Shown here: piece by piece, positions 36,317 to 47,013 of the stretch
Position numbering within the stretch: the stretch's first letter is position 1
How the letters are laid out: every line of letters begins with the position of its first letter
Source of the DNA: an uncultured Psychrobacter sp.
GTDB taxonomy: Bacteria > Pseudomonadota > Gammaproteobacteria > Pseudomonadales > Moraxellaceae
Assembly (NCBI GenBank): GCA_947495055.1
Contig: CANLXO010000007.1
Span: 1-64,000 of the forward strand
Length of the DNA stretch: 64,000 bases
Direction: 5' to 3'
Notes under the pieces: generated by a model
Told to the model about the DNA's origin: nothing
Databases searched by the model: none
What the model saw: the letters and a program-made list of their open reading frames with translations, nothing else
Translations under genes and position numbers: made by a program

Positions 36317-37027
36317 TTATGACAACGACAGCTGATAAAGTCCAGCGACAACTTGTCCAACTTGAGTATGTTTTATACAATCAAAACCTTTTATATCTAC
36401 GTGAGCTGAATTTTCACGCAAATTTATCACTAATGCCTCAAGCTGAGGGCGCAAGTCTTTATCGGCTTCTAGATAAATAAGCGTCTCTCTAGTGATTAGA
36501 GACTGAGTGAGTAAGGCAGATAGTATGGGCTGCCACAAATCATCGGCATAAGGCGGATCGATAAACACAACGTCAAACGGCGAGTCTGGCATATTCATCA
36601 GTACTTGTTCAGCTGCACCATTGATAACGTGATAGTTATCAGGAGTAATATTAAGCTGCTTTGCGCTTTGGATGAGCATCTGGCTTTGGGCGCGGCTGGT
36701 TTCGATAAAGGTGCAGTACGCTGCGCCGCGAGATAGCGATTCAAACCCTAGCACGCCGCTACCTGCACAGCTATCTAACACGCGGGCGTCATGAATATCA
36801 GCTAGCAGCCAATTAAAGAGTGTCTCACGCAGTCGATCTGGCGTTGGACGCAACCCTTCACTATCAATAAAGCCAATGCCTCGGCGCTTGTATTGTCCAC
36901 CGATAATACGCACGTTGCTGACAGCTTGGTGATCGGCGCGCCTAGTATTGGCTGATACGGTATGAGTCGATACTTTTTGCTTACGGTTTTTATGTTTTGC
37001 AGCCTTTGCCATAATCCTTTGACCCAT
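36317..37027 (-). CDS. rsmD: 16S rRNA (guanine966-N2)-methyltransferase RsmD
   Basis: Methylates G966 of 16S rRNA in the small subunit using S-adenosylmethionine. VRIIGGQYKRRGIGF, LRPTPDRLRETLFNWL, the SAM loop VLDSCAGSGVLGFESLSRGA and the catalytic FIDPPYAD are all intact. An N-terminal basic tail of about 35 residues (KAAKHKNRKQK) precedes the domain. ATG 37012, close behind AAAGGA, is an alternative start. It is transcribed with mrdA, 23 bp downstream of it. Confidence 0.93.
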   Translation of the reverse strand: MGQRIMAKAAKHKNRKQKVSTHTVSANTRRADHQAVSNVRIIGGQYKRRGIGFIDSEGLRPTPDRLRETLFNWLLADIHDARVLDSCAGSGVLGFESLSRGAAYCTFIETSRAQSQMLIQSAKQLNITPDNYHVINGAAEQVLMNMPDSPFDVVFIDPPYADDLWQPILSALLTQSLITRETLIYLEADKDLRPQLEALVINLRENSAHVDIKGFDCIKHTQVGQVVAGLYQLSLS

Positions 37028-37050
37028 AGGTATTTAAATTATTTTATTCG

Positions 37051-39018
37051 TCAGTCTGTACTCGCCGCCGCTTCTAGTTGTGCGGTTAGCTCAGCCTCTT
37101 GCTCACGCAGCAGATCACGTGCCGCTTTTTCTATTGCCTTTTGCTGTTTGATCTGTTTTAACTCATCAGGACTTGGTGGCAAGATAGGATTTTTTTTGCG
37201 CTGCATAATCCAATAGTCAAACAGTGCACGGCCAACAGGCGCAGCTACGGCACTACCGCCGCCGCCGTTTTCGACCAGTACGGCTAAAGCGATAGAGGGC
37301 TCCTCAACAGGTGCAAACCCTGTGAACCAAGCATGATCCCAGTGGCGCTTATCGAGCGTTGATTTGTCGTAGCTTTTGCCCTGAGCGATCGACTTGACCT
37401 GCGCGGTACCTGTCTTGCCTGCGATACGGTATTTATCGGTATAGATGCCGCGAGCAGTACCTTTTTGAACCGTCTCCTCCATAGCATTGTGCATCAGCAG
37501 CCAGTCAGAGGGTTTGCCGTTATAGTCAATTTTGCCATCTGGCTTTTCGATGACTTTTACAGGTGCGGCGCCGTCACTACGCTTTAGTAAGTGTGGAGTA
37601 ATATGATAGCCCTTGCTGGCAGTCATAGCAGTTGCGTTTGCAACTTGTAGCGGTGTCGCCAAAAAATACCCTTGACCAATACTGACTGAAATGGTTTCAC
37701 CAGGCAGCCAGTTTTTGCCATAAGTCTCTTGCTTCCATTTAGAGGAGGGCATGATGCCAGATTTTTCATGAGGCAAATCGATACCTGTCTCTTTGCCAAA
37801 ACCAAAACGGCCCATCCAATCATGTAAGCGCTGAATACCCATCTCATAGGCCAGCTTATAATAATAAGTATCAACCGACATCATGATAGATTTTTTGAGA
37901 TTGACGGTGCCATGACCGCCGCGCTTCCAATCTCGAAATCGGTGTGAGTCTCCAGGTAAGCTAAAATAACCAGGATCATAGATAGTGGTATTCCAATCAC
38001 GCAGACCGTAATGAATACCGCCTAAACCCTCAAAGGGCTTAATCGTCGACGCAGGTGGGTACATTCCTTGTAGAGCGCGGTTATATAGCGGCTGATCGAG
38101 ATCCTCGCGCAGCGCGCCGTAATCTTTAAACGAGATACCTGAGATAAAGGGATTAGGGTCATAACTTGGGTTACTCACAAAAGCGAGTACATCACCGTTA
38201 CTTGGGTCTATAGCAACGATAGCGCCGCGCCTGCCATCGAGCTGCTGCTGGGCAATGGTTTGTAGGCCATAATCTAAGCTCAAGGTGATATCGTTACCTG
38301 CAACGGGCGGCTTGGATTCAAGCTGGCGTATGATATCGCCATGAGCGTCGGTCTCAACCGACTGATAGCCAGGTTGACCGAGCAATATTTTTTCGTAATA
38401 ATCCTCTATGCCTATCTTGCCGATTAAATCCGTGCCAGCATAGCGCTCTTTATCGATGCGCTTGCTTTCTTTGTCGTTGATGCGACCGACATAACCAATC
38501 ACATGAGCAAACAGCTCATCATAAGGATAAGTACGGGTCAATTTACTCTGAATAGTCACACCGCGAAAGAAGGGTTTGCGCTCACTAAACTGCGCCAATT
38601 GCGCTTCAGTGAGATCAATTTTAATCGTCACAGGATCGTTTTTGTTTTTGCTTAGTCGCGCCAAAATATCAGTAATGTCAGTGTCAGTCAGACCAAAGAT
38701 AGGGGCGAGCAAAGTGAGCGTGCGCTCTGGATTTTCGACCTCATCAGGGCTTAGCATAGCGGTAAAGACAGGTTTGTTATCAGCGAGCAAAATACCGTTA
38801 CGATCATAAATATAACCCCGACTTGGCGGCGCTGATATGAGTTTGATGCGATTGTTATCAGCCTGCGTGGTGTACTGATCATGGGCGTAGACTTGCAAGT
38901 AGCCATAACGCAAGAGCAAGCCACTTAAGCCTAAGAATATTAATAACCCAAGTATGAGTATACGCCGCATAAAGATACGGTTGACGTAATCGGTATCAGG
39001 CGAAATCATTTTATTCAT
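37051..39018 (-). CDS. mrdA: Penicillin-binding protein 2, peptidoglycan D,D-transpeptidase
   Basis: Elongasome transpeptidase that cross-links peptidoglycan during lateral growth. An N-terminal membrane anchor (ILILGLLIFLGLSGLLLRYGYLQ, about 19-41) is followed by the PBP dimer domain (APPSRGYIYDRNG) and the transpeptidase with Ser-x2-Lys in YPPASTIKPFEG, SxN-type SVDTYYY, and KTGTAQ. The 655-aa length is normal. The C terminus is a charged, Gln/Glu/Ala-rich predicted helix. rodA is not adjacent in the window. Confidence 0.94.
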   Translation of the reverse strand: MNKMISPDTDYVNRIFMRRILILGLLIFLGLSGLLLRYGYLQVYAHDQYTTQADNNRIKLISAPPSRGYIYDRNGILLADNKPVFTAMLSPDEVENPERTLTLLAPIFGLTDTDITDILARLSKNKNDPVTIKIDLTEAQLAQFSERKPFFRGVTIQSKLTRTYPYDELFAHVIGYVGRINDKESKRIDKERYAGTDLIGKIGIEDYYEKILLGQPGYQSVETDAHGDIIRQLESKPPVAGNDITLSLDYGLQTIAQQQLDGRRGAIVAIDPSNGDVLAFVSNPSYDPNPFISGISFKDYGALREDLDQPLYNRALQGMYPPASTIKPFEGLGGIHYGLRDWNTTIYDPGYFSLPGDSHRFRDWKRGGHGTVNLKKSIMMSVDTYYYKLAYEMGIQRLHDWMGRFGFGKETGIDLPHEKSGIMPSSKWKQETYGKNWLPGETISVSIGQGYFLATPLQVANATAMTASKGYHITPHLLKRSDGAAPVKVIEKPDGKIDYNGKPSDWLLMHNAMEETVQKGTARGIYTDKYRIAGKTGTAQVKSIAQGKSYDKSTLDKRHWDHAWFTGFAPVEEPSIALAVLVENGGGGSAVAAPVGRALFDYWIMQRKKNPILPPSPDELKQIKQQKAIEKAARDLLREQEAELTAQLEAAASTD

Positions 39019-39447
39019 AGACCATCAGTATGTAGCAATCAGATAAAGGTATAACTTACGACGTTATTTGTAACAAATTCAAGAATATAGCGTGACACTA
39101 GCACATCAGCTGATAAGCAGGTAGCCGAAAAGGATTATAGCAGAAGACAGGAGTAAAAGAGCAACTGCTCTTATGGTGCAAAGCGCTGCGCCTAGTCGCC
39201 TTTTGCTTATGAATTATGGGGCATAGTAGGTCAATTTCAATCATACCAGGCCTGCAAAGTGTGTTACCTTTAGTCACAACTAAGCCTAGCGTTAGCAGTG
39301 CTAATAAATGGCAAGTATGCTAAAATCAGGCGATTTATTTGTCTTACTTTTTTACTGATAAGCTACTAATAAGCCGCTTTGCATTCAATGATATAAAGCG
39401 AGCAACATTTTACTTTAATAATGGTTACGCTAGGGACATAAAGAGTT
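39019..39447. other. Divergent intergenic region between mrdA and the DUF445 gene
   Basis: About 430 bp without a convincing gene (a 74-aa ORF at 39339 overlaps the real start in another frame). TATGCTAAAAT near 39316 is a plausible extended -10 for the rightward gene. No RNA gene or repeat is recognised. Confidence 0.4.
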
Positions 39448-40779
39448 ATGGTCGCAACTTCATTATGGCAGACGATCGTCCAGCATCCTCAGTTTTTTGC
39501 CATGCTGACCATTCCGCCTGTGACCGCATTTGTCACTTGGGTGCATGTGTGGATGGCGCTTAAAATGCTATTTTACCCCATTAAGTTTCGGGGTATCAGG
39601 ATTCCTAACTTTCCATTTTTTGGACTGCCTGGTATTGGCTGGCAAGGCATTGTACCGCGTAAGGCGGGCAAGATATCTGGTGTCATCGTCGATCAGACGC
39701 TCTCAAAGCTTGGCTCTCTCGATGAGTTCTTTCAAGCGATGGAGCCTGAGCAGATGGCCGTGTTTATTACAGATACTGTCGATCAGCATCTAGAGGCGCT
39801 TATTGATGAGATTATGCTTGAGCACTCGCCAGCACTATGGGGCAATCTACCTTATGCACTCAAGCGCCGTATCTACGTGCAAGCGCACAAAGAGCTACCT
39901 GAGATTATGCAATCGCTAGTGACTGATTTGACTTATCATGTCGAAGATTTGGTCGATATGCGTCAAATGATCGTCAACAAGATGGAGAGTGACCGGCGCT
40001 TGATGGTCAATATGTTCCTAAAAGTCGGTCAAAAAGAGATCGATTTTATTTGGCATATTAGTGCTTTGATTGGATTGGTATTTGGTGTGATCCAGATGTT
40101 TATCTTTTTGGTCGTGCCGCAGCACTGGACGGTACCTTTCTTTGCCGCCATTTGGGGCTTTTTGACCAACTGGATTGCTATTTGGATGGTGTTTAATCCC
40201 GTTGAGCCGCATTTTATTCCTTATATTAAGATATTTGAGCGTACAAGCGGCTTTCCCTTTATTAAACCGCGCCTGCCGCATATCGCTCAGTTTCGCTTTC
40301 AAGGCGGCTTTATGAAGCGCCAAGAGGAAGTATCAGAGGTGTTTGCCGAGATTGTCGTCAGTGACTTGGTGACTCTTGAGAACATTATGAACGAGATGAT
40401 GTACGGCGCGCGCGCGGCGCAAACGCGTGAGCTGATGAAATCGCACCTATATCAGATTTTGGAATCGCCTGTGGTCAGTACGACACTGCGCGTAAGCCTT
40501 GGTCGCCGCGATTATGGACAGTTAAAGAACACGATTATCGACAAATCCATTACCGCTACTATGGTGCCGCTGCGTGATCCTGAACTCAATGAGAGCCGCG
40601 CAAGCAAAATATTTGGTCTGTTTCGCGACCGTATTCGCGAGCTATCGCCTCGAGAATTTCAAAACCTTTTGCGTCCTGCCTTTCAGGAGGATGAAACCAC
40701 GCTGATTATCTTGGGTGGTTTAACAGGGTTCTTAGCGGGTTGGCTACACTTGGTTTTGGTGTTCTTTCCCTCAATGTAG
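39448..40779 (+). CDS. DUF445 family inner-membrane protein
   Basis: DUF445 proteins are bacterial membrane proteins of unproven function. A helix at about 16-36 (ITPPVTAFVTWVHVWMALKMLF) is followed by IRIPNFPFFGLPGIGWQGIVPRKAGKISG, the family signature. A pair of helices occupies about 193-250 (IWHISALIGLVFGVIQMFIFLV, FFAAIWGFLTNWIAIWMVF), then GFMKRQEEVSEVFAEI and a C-terminal helix (LIILGGLTGFLAGWLHLVLVFF). 443 aa. It precedes ccmF by 143 bp in the same direction. I would not assign a function. Confidence 0.85.
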   Translation: MVATSLWQTIVQHPQFFAMLTIPPVTAFVTWVHVWMALKMLFYPIKFRGIRIPNFPFFGLPGIGWQGIVPRKAGKISGVIVDQTLSKLGSLDEFFQAMEPEQMAVFITDTVDQHLEALIDEIMLEHSPALWGNLPYALKRRIYVQAHKELPEIMQSLVTDLTYHVEDLVDMRQMIVNKMESDRRLMVNMFLKVGQKEIDFIWHISALIGLVFGVIQMFIFLVVPQHWTVPFFAAIWGFLTNWIAIWMVFNPVEPHFIPYIKIFERTSGFPFIKPRLPHIAQFRFQGGFMKRQEEVSEVFAEIVVSDLVTLENIMNEMMYGARAAQTRELMKSHLYQILESPVVSTTLRVSLGRRDYGQLKNTIIDKSITATMVPLRDPELNESRASKIFGLFRDRIRELSPREFQNLLRPAFQEDETTLIILGGLTGFLAGWLHLVLVFFPSM

Positions 40780-40922
40780 ATAAGTATAGTAGCCGTTGTC
40801 ATTAGAGTGCTGTCGTCAGATTATCGCTATCAAACCGTTGTTATCAACAAGCCTTTTGAGCGTTACTTGCTAGCACTCTTAGATTATGTAAATTGCCCTT
40901 AGGGTAAAAAGGTTAGAGACGT

Positions 40923-42941
40923 ATGTTAATCACAGAATTGGGTTATTTTGCTTTGCTAGTCGCTTTTATGCTGGCTATCTTGCAAGTGGTACTACCAACT
41001 ATTGGTGTCATGCGTAATATTGTCGCTTGGCAGCGATTAGCACCGAGTTTAGCGTGGGCACAGTTTGGAGCGATGATAACCTCATTTGTCGCTTTGATGG
41101 CAGGCTTTTATTACAATGATTTTAGTCTCGTCTATGTGACGCAGCACTCCAATACGTTACTGCCTTGGTATTATAAGTTATCAGCGACGTGGGGCGGACA
41201 CGAAGGCTCGCTCTTGTTGTGGATGACCATCATGGCCACGTGGTGCGCGCTGGTCTCCTATTTTAGCCGTGGCTTACCGTTGTCGATGCGCGCGCGGGTA
41301 CTCGTGATATTGGCCGGTGTGCAGGTCATGATGCTAGCGATGCTGATTTTTACCTCGTCGCCATTTGATCGTACCTTGCCCAATCTGCCCGTAGATGGGG
41401 TAGATCTCAACCCACTTTTGCAGGATTTTGGGCTGATCGTTCACCCACCGATGCTGTATATGGGTTATGTGGGCTTAGCGGTGCCATTTGCTTTTTGTAT
41501 GGCGGCATTGTGGGAAGGGCGTTTGGATGCAGTATGGACACGTTGGTCGCGTCCATGGGCGCTCGCGGCTTGGGGATTTTTGACCGTTGGTATCGCTCTT
41601 GGCTCTTGGTGGGCATATTATGAGCTTGGCTGGGGCGGCTGGTGGTTTTGGGATCCGGTTGAAAACGCCTCATTACTACCGTGGCTGGCGGGTTTAGCGC
41701 TTATCCATTCGCTTGCAGTGACTGAAAAGCGCGGCGTATTCAAAGCGTGGACGATCATGCTAGCGATTTTTGCCTTTGCGCTTAGTCTACTAGGTACTTT
41801 CCTTGTGCGCTCAGGGGTCATTACCTCTGTGCATTCATTTGCCGCTGATCCAACGCGCGGCCTTGTCATCTTGATTATCTTAGGGATTATCGTCGGTAGT
41901 GGACTGCTGATGTTTGCTGTACGTGGTTGGCGCTTGACCGTCGAGAGTCAGTATCAGCTTATCTCACGCGAGTCATTTTTAGTTATTAATAACGTCATTA
42001 TCTTGATTGCGACTTTGGTAGTACTACTAGGTACGCTCTATCCAATTATCGCTGATGCCTTTAATTTGGGTCAGGTATCGGTGGGCCCTCCATACTTTAA
42101 TGCGCTATTTGTGCCCTTAACTTGGCTGTTGTTAATCGCTATGGGTATGGGCTCCAATATCCGCTGGAAGCAGGACAAGCGTCCGCTACTCGGCGTAGGT
42201 ATGGTCATAGCCGCTAGCAGTCTAGTATTGGCAGCGATTGTCACTTACTTTACCAGTCCGTCGGCTATGCTCAACATCGGCGTTACACTAGCGGTGAGCT
42301 TTTGGGTGCTCTTGTGGATGGTGGTTGATTTTAAAGATAAAACCAAGAACGCACCGAGCCTTGTTAAAGGCCTACGCCAATTGCGCCTTAGCTATTGGGG
42401 GCAACAAACGGCTCATATTGGCGTCATCATCGCTGTTATTGGCGTCGCTTTCACTAGTACTTTGAGTATCGAGCGTGACGTGGCACTTGGACCCAACGAC
42501 AGCGTCAATGTTCAAGGCTACGACTTTACGGTAAAAGACTTCCGTGAAGTGAAAGGTAGCAACTTTGATGGCATGCAAGCTGAGGTTGAAGTGACCAAAG
42601 ATGGCCGCGACATCACTACCCTGTATCCTGAGAAGCGTACTTACATCATCAGTATGATGCCGATGACTGAGGCTGCTATTGATGCCAATCTTATGCGCGA
42701 TCTGTATGTAGCATTGGGCGAGCCTATCTCGGAGGAGAGTAACCAATGGGCAGTACGTATCTATGTTAAACCGCTGATCCGATGGATTTGGCTGGGTGCG
42801 ATTATTATGGCATTGGGCGGACTGATTAGTATGCTGGATAAGCGCTATCGTCTTAAAAAGACCAAAAGATCTGCGCAAGTGATGGCAAATACAGATACTT
42901 CTGTACGTATCGACGCTCCTGTAATCAATAAGGAGGCTTAA
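40923..42941 (+). CDS. ccmF: Cytochrome c-type biogenesis protein CcmF (heme lyase subunit)
   Basis: Core of the System I heme-apocytochrome ligase in the inner membrane. The heme-handling WWD domain is visible as WGGWWFWDPVENASLLPW (near residue 235), with conserved periplasmic His residues in LIVHPPMLYMGYVG and LALIHSLAVTEKRG. About 15 transmembrane helices. Length 672 aa is normal. First gene of ccmFGHI, spaced 1 bp from ccmG. ccmABCDE are not in the window. Confidence 0.96.
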   Translation: MLITELGYFALLVAFMLAILQVVLPTIGVMRNIVAWQRLAPSLAWAQFGAMITSFVALMAGFYYNDFSLVYVTQHSNTLLPWYYKLSATWGGHEGSLLLWMTIMATWCALVSYFSRGLPLSMRARVLVILAGVQVMMLAMLIFTSSPFDRTLPNLPVDGVDLNPLLQDFGLIVHPPMLYMGYVGLAVPFAFCMAALWEGRLDAVWTRWSRPWALAAWGFLTVGIALGSWWAYYELGWGGWWFWDPVENASLLPWLAGLALIHSLAVTEKRGVFKAWTIMLAIFAFALSLLGTFLVRSGVITSVHSFAADPTRGLVILIILGIIVGSGLLMFAVRGWRLTVESQYQLISRESFLVINNVIILIATLVVLLGTLYPIIADAFNLGQVSVGPPYFNALFVPLTWLLLIAMGMGSNIRWKQDKRPLLGVGMVIAASSLVLAAIVTYFTSPSAMLNIGVTLAVSFWVLLWMVVDFKDKTKNAPSLVKGLRQLRLSYWGQQTAHIGVIIAVIGVAFTSTLSIERDVALGPNDSVNVQGYDFTVKDFREVKGSNFDGMQAEVEVTKDGRDITTLYPEKRTYIISMMPMTEAAIDANLMRDLYVALGEPISEESNQWAVRIYVKPLIRWIWLGAIIMALGGLISMLDKRYRLKKTKRSAQVMANTDTSVRIDAPVINKEA

Positions 42942-42942
42942 T

Positions 42943-43578
42943 ATGCCTGACAAAAACACAGCACCTGCGTCCAAAACTAAGACGATGAATAAAAAGCAGA
43001 TGAAGATATGGTTTTTGATTCCGCTTATCGTCTTTGCAGGCTTTATCGTCATGCTTTATATGCGTTTAGGTCAGCCGACAGATATCGTGCCTAATACTGC
43101 GCTTGAGCGCCCTGTACCGACGTTTGAGCTACCGCTATTATCAGATACGACGCGGGTCATGACCAATGATAATTTGCCCGAGCAGCCCTTTTTAATCAAT
43201 GTTTGGGGCTCTTGGTGCCCTACTTGTATCGTTGAGCATCCATTTTTGATGGAGTTAGAAGAACGCGGTGTCAATATCGTCGGCATCAACTATAAAGATG
43301 AGATCGGTAATGCGCTAAGCTACCTAAACCAGCGCGGCGATCCATTCTCGATGTCTATCCAAGATCTATCAGGTCAATTTGCATTAGATTTAGGGTTAAC
43401 CGGTGCACCCGAAACCTTTATCGTCGATGGCGAAGGGGTGATCCGTCAGCACATCATTGGTGAGATTAATGAGGCTAATTGGCAAGCGCGTATTACGCCA
43501 TGCCTTATGGTACTCAATAAAGCCAATGAGACTGCTAGCACACCAGATGCTACTCAAGTTGAGGAGGCCTGCCAATGA
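42943..43578 (+). CDS. ccmG: Thiol:disulfide interchange protein CcmG/DsbE
   Basis: Periplasmic, membrane-anchored thioredoxin-like protein that keeps apocytochrome c cysteines reduced for heme attachment. One N-terminal helix (MKIWFLIPLIVFAGFIVMLYM, about 20-40) precedes the thioredoxin fold with WGSWCPTC (Cys92, Cys95) and the cis-Pro region TGAPETFIVD. A strong SD (AAGGAGG) lies at the end of ccmF. The stop overlaps ccmH as ATGA. Confidence 0.94.
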   Translation: MPDKNTAPASKTKTMNKKQMKIWFLIPLIVFAGFIVMLYMRLGQPTDIVPNTALERPVPTFELPLLSDTTRVMTNDNLPEQPFLINVWGSWCPTCIVEHPFLMELEERGVNIVGINYKDEIGNALSYLNQRGDPFSMSIQDLSGQFALDLGLTGAPETFIVDGEGVIRQHIIGEINEANWQARITPCLMVLNKANETASTPDATQVEEACQ

Positions 43579-44171
43579 TCATTAGTAACTATAATGTCAT
43601 CAATAAAAATGGCTTTAGTAAACGAGTCATAAGGTTGGCAAGCGTGTTGCTAGCTCTAGTACTATCTTTGGTAATAGGAGTGAATGCTAATGCGGCAATT
43701 GACGTCTATGATTTTGACTCAGTGCAGCAAGAAGCGCAGTATCGAGGCTTGATCGAGGAACTACGCTGCCCTAAATGTCAAAACCAAAATCTAGCAGGAT
43801 CTGACGCCCCTATCGCGCAAGATCTCAAACAAAAAACCTATGATATGGTCAAAGATGGCCGTAGTGATGGCGAGATTCGCGTTTATATGCAAGAGCGCTA
43901 TGGCGACTTTATTAGCTACAAGCCGCCAGTACGCCCCTCAACTTGGATATTATGGTTTTTTCCGCCGCTGCTGTTGATTTTATTGATTGGTGGCTGGTTT
44001 TGGCAAAGTCGCCGTCGTCAAATTGTTGCTCGTGGTCAAACAGGTACTGCTGCCGAGCATACAGAGGCGTTGAGTGCGGCAGAAAAAGCGGAGCTGGATC
44101 GCTTACTATCACGAAGCAACGCGCGCGATAGAGTAGATCATGATATCACCAGCATAAAGGATAAAAAATGA
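43575..44171 (+). CDS. ccmH: Cytochrome c-type biogenesis protein CcmH (short form)
   Basis: Apocytochrome thiol-oxidoreductase subunit of the heme ligase. A signal peptide ends near ANA (residue 40), the redox motif LRCPKCQNQNL holds Cys65 and Cys68, and a C-terminal helix (TWILWFFPPLLLILLIGGWFW) anchors it. The split arrangement with separate CcmI downstream is that of Pseudomonas rather than the fused E. coli CcmH. It overlaps ccmG and ccmI by 4 bp each. Confidence 0.94.
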   Translation: MIISNYNVINKNGFSKRVIRLASVLLALVLSLVIGVNANAAIDVYDFDSVQQEAQYRGLIEELRCPKCQNQNLAGSDAPIAQDLKQKTYDMVKDGRSDGEIRVYMQERYGDFISYKPPVRPSTWILWFFPPLLLILLIGGWFWQSRRRQIVARGQTGTAAEHTEALSAAEKAELDRLLSRSNARDRVDHDITSIKDKK

Positions 44172-45448
44172 CCCTATTTTCTACTTTTGGCTTATTTATC
44201 GCCCTAAGCCTATTAATCAGCTTAGTACTAGCGGTCATCGTTGTTATGCCTTGGTTGCGTGCGGCTCGTAGACCTGAGAATCCAGTAGATAATCAGCTAC
44301 TCAATATCAACGTCGCAGTGTTCCGCGAGCGCCTCGCTGAGCTGCAAACAGATAAAGAAAGCGGCGTCATTGACGACACTCATTATCAAAACCAAAAGCT
44401 TGAGCTTGAGCGCCAGCTGCTCGATGCGCAGCGTGAAATTACGCCGATGGTCGTACCCGGCGTCAAAAGCCGCTTGATTGTGATGATATGGGTACCTGTA
44501 TTGGCAGCGCTAGCTTATTTATTAATCGGTGATCGTACGCCTGTATTCAATCTCTGGGCAAGCGAGGATAAAGTCGGTCAAGTGGCTGATGATCTATTAA
44601 CGGGTAAAATCGATCAGCCGCCTGCGTGGGCAATTGAAGATGGCAATCAGCTTATTAGTGCCATGCAGACCAATGTGCATCGTCATGCTGATGACCCTGA
44701 TCGTTGGATGCGCTTATCCGAACTGTTCTTATCGCTTGAGGCCACGCCGTCTGCGATCGAAGCCCTATCGCGCGCGTACCGCCTCTCTCCAGATAACGAA
44801 GAGATTGCCGCCACTTACGCCCAAATCAGCTTCTTTGCCAATGAGGGTCAACTCAACGCCGATAGTCGCCGCGTGTTGCAAGATTTGCTGGCCAAAAACC
44901 CGCAGCACGAAGGCGCGCAGATGCTCATGGCAATGGGCGAGGCGCGTAGCAGCAACTTTGACGAAGCGCAAAACTGGATCAGCCGTTTGCGCGGCAGTAT
45001 TGCCGCTAAGCCTGGCGATCATACCCAAGCGCTGGCAAGTTTGGATGAGCTCAGCGCTAACGTAAACGCGCAGCAAGAGCAAGCGGCTCAAGGTGTCGAG
45101 GTAACCGTAACGGTTAATAGTAGTTTGCTACCCTTGATTAAAGGTGATGATGTGCTCTTTGTCGCTATTCGCGATGTCAATGGCGGACCACCGTTCGCTG
45201 CTAAGCGCTTGCCTATTAGTGTGATTAAGCAGGGCGAGGCGAGTATCAGTCTTAGTGATCTGGATGCGATGATGCCTGAGCGTACGCTAGCACAAGCACG
45301 CGCAGATAAAGTACAGCTGGCAGTCGTGGCACGCATTAGTCATAGCGGTAATGCTATTGCAGAGTCTGGCGACTTATCGGGCAATCCTGTCGTTATTAGC
45401 AGCGAGCAAAATCAAGTCAATGTTGCGATCAATCAGCAAGTACCCTAA
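44168..45448 (+). CDS. ccmI: Cytochrome c biogenesis protein CcmI
   Basis: Apocytochrome c chaperone of System I. Two N-terminal membrane helices (about 5-30 and 95-115) bracket a cytoplasmic loop with the ERLAELQTDKESGVI stretch, followed by a TPR domain (DPDRWMRLSELFLSLEATPSAIEALSRAYRL and onward to about 290) and a C-terminal periplasmic beta domain. 426 aa. It ends the ccm operon; a small palindrome GCGCCATAATGGCGC at about 45493 follows, without a clear U-run. Confidence 0.9.
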   Translation: MTLFSTFGLFIALSLLISLVLAVIVVMPWLRAARRPENPVDNQLLNINVAVFRERLAELQTDKESGVIDDTHYQNQKLELERQLLDAQREITPMVVPGVKSRLIVMIWVPVLAALAYLLIGDRTPVFNLWASEDKVGQVADDLLTGKIDQPPAWAIEDGNQLISAMQTNVHRHADDPDRWMRLSELFLSLEATPSAIEALSRAYRLSPDNEEIAATYAQISFFANEGQLNADSRRVLQDLLAKNPQHEGAQMLMAMGEARSSNFDEAQNWISRLRGSIAAKPGDHTQALASLDELSANVNAQQEQAAQGVEVTVTVNSSLLPLIKGDDVLFVAIRDVNGGPPFAAKRLPISVIKQGEASISLSDLDAMMPERTLAQARADKVQLAVVARISHSGNAIAESGDLSGNPVVISSEQNQVNVAINQQVP

Positions 45449-45596
45449 TGATTTTAATGAGCTGAGAAACTACTTTAAGACAAGCTACCTAGCGCCATAA
45501 TGGCGCGCAATAGTATTATTTGAACAGTGAAGTCATGACAATTGATGTCTAAGTTATGAAAAAACTTGAGCTTTGCAAAGCCACAAGGTAAGGTGA

Positions 45597-46319
<723 letters not shown>

Positions 46320-46352
46320 TTTTATTTAAGGCTAATTTTATTTATAGTTATA

Positions 46353-46384
46353 AAAACCTCGACTGTTATGGTCGAGGTTTTTTG
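46353..46384 (+). terminator. Terminator of adk
   Basis: Stem AAAACCTCGAC/GTCGAGGTTTT with a TGTTATG loop, followed by further T residues. Confidence 0.85.
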
Positions 46385-46396
46385 TATTTTAAAACC

Positions 46397-46433
46397 AAAA
46401 AAACCGCCAACTCAGAAAGGAAGGCGGTTTTTG
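46397..46433. terminator. Bidirectional terminator between adk and secB
   Basis: AAAAACCGCC/GGCGGTTTTT with A-run on one side and T-run on the other. It should mainly serve secB, which reads toward it on the minus strand. Confidence 0.8.
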
Positions 46434-46453
46434 TACTCACTTAACGATAAGGC

Positions 46454-46906
46454 TTAAGCATTACCTTGCGCGTCTACTTGTGCTTGCTGTTGGCTTTGCG
46501 CGTAGGCTTGGTCAAAGTTGACTGGCGCAAGCAATAACTGCGGGAAGCTACCACGAGTGACGATATCACTGATGACTTCACGAGCATAAGGGAACAAAAC
46601 GTTAGGGCAATATGCACCTAGGATTTGACCGATTTGATCTTCAGGGATGTTCTTTAATAAAAAGATACCGGCTTGGTGAACTTCAGCGATAAAGGCCGGC
46701 TCTTCAGCATTCTTTGCATTGACACTCACCGTCAGAATCACTTGATAATGATCATCATCAAGTTTTTCAGCATTGCTTGATAAGTTGATATCAAGCTCAG
46801 GATTCCACTCTTTGGTAAATACGCCTGCGCCTGGGACTTCAAGTGACATGTCCTTAACATAAATGCGCTCTAGTGCCAATTGCGGTTGTGCTTGTTCTTC
46901 AGCCAT
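46454..46906 (-). CDS. secB: Protein-export chaperone SecB
   Basis: Homotetrameric chaperone that keeps precursors unfolded and passes them to Sec[22 protein letters not shown] at the N terminus, [11 protein letters not shown] and the highly conserved [33 protein letters not shown] identify it. 150 aa; the end ([14 protein letters not shown]) is the usual variable acidic/polar tail. Last gene of the yibN-grxC-secB order that is conserved in gammaproteobacteria. Confidence 0.97.
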   Translation of the reverse strand: MAEEQAQPQLALERIYVKDMSLEVPGAGVFTKEWNPELDINLSSNAEKLDDDHYQVILTVSVNAKNAEEPAFIAEVHQAGIFLLKNIPEDQIGQILGAYCPNVLFPYAREVISDIVTRGSFPQLLLAPVNFDQAYAQSQQQAQVDAQGNA

Positions 46907-47013
46907 GATAATTCCTTATAAATTTAAACAAAATATAGCCAATATGACGATAAGGCCAAACGACTATTTAATAGGTCACAAGATTTAGTAAGTAAAAAAG
47001 GTAATATAGCAGA

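Noticed and set aside
39339..39563. 74-aa ORF ahead of the DUF445 gene
   Set aside because: It overlaps the DUF445 gene in another frame, has no SD and shows no recognisable domain.
45488..45512. Palindrome GCGCCATAATGGCGC after ccmI as a terminator
   Set aside because: A stem is present but no run of T follows, so I do not call it.
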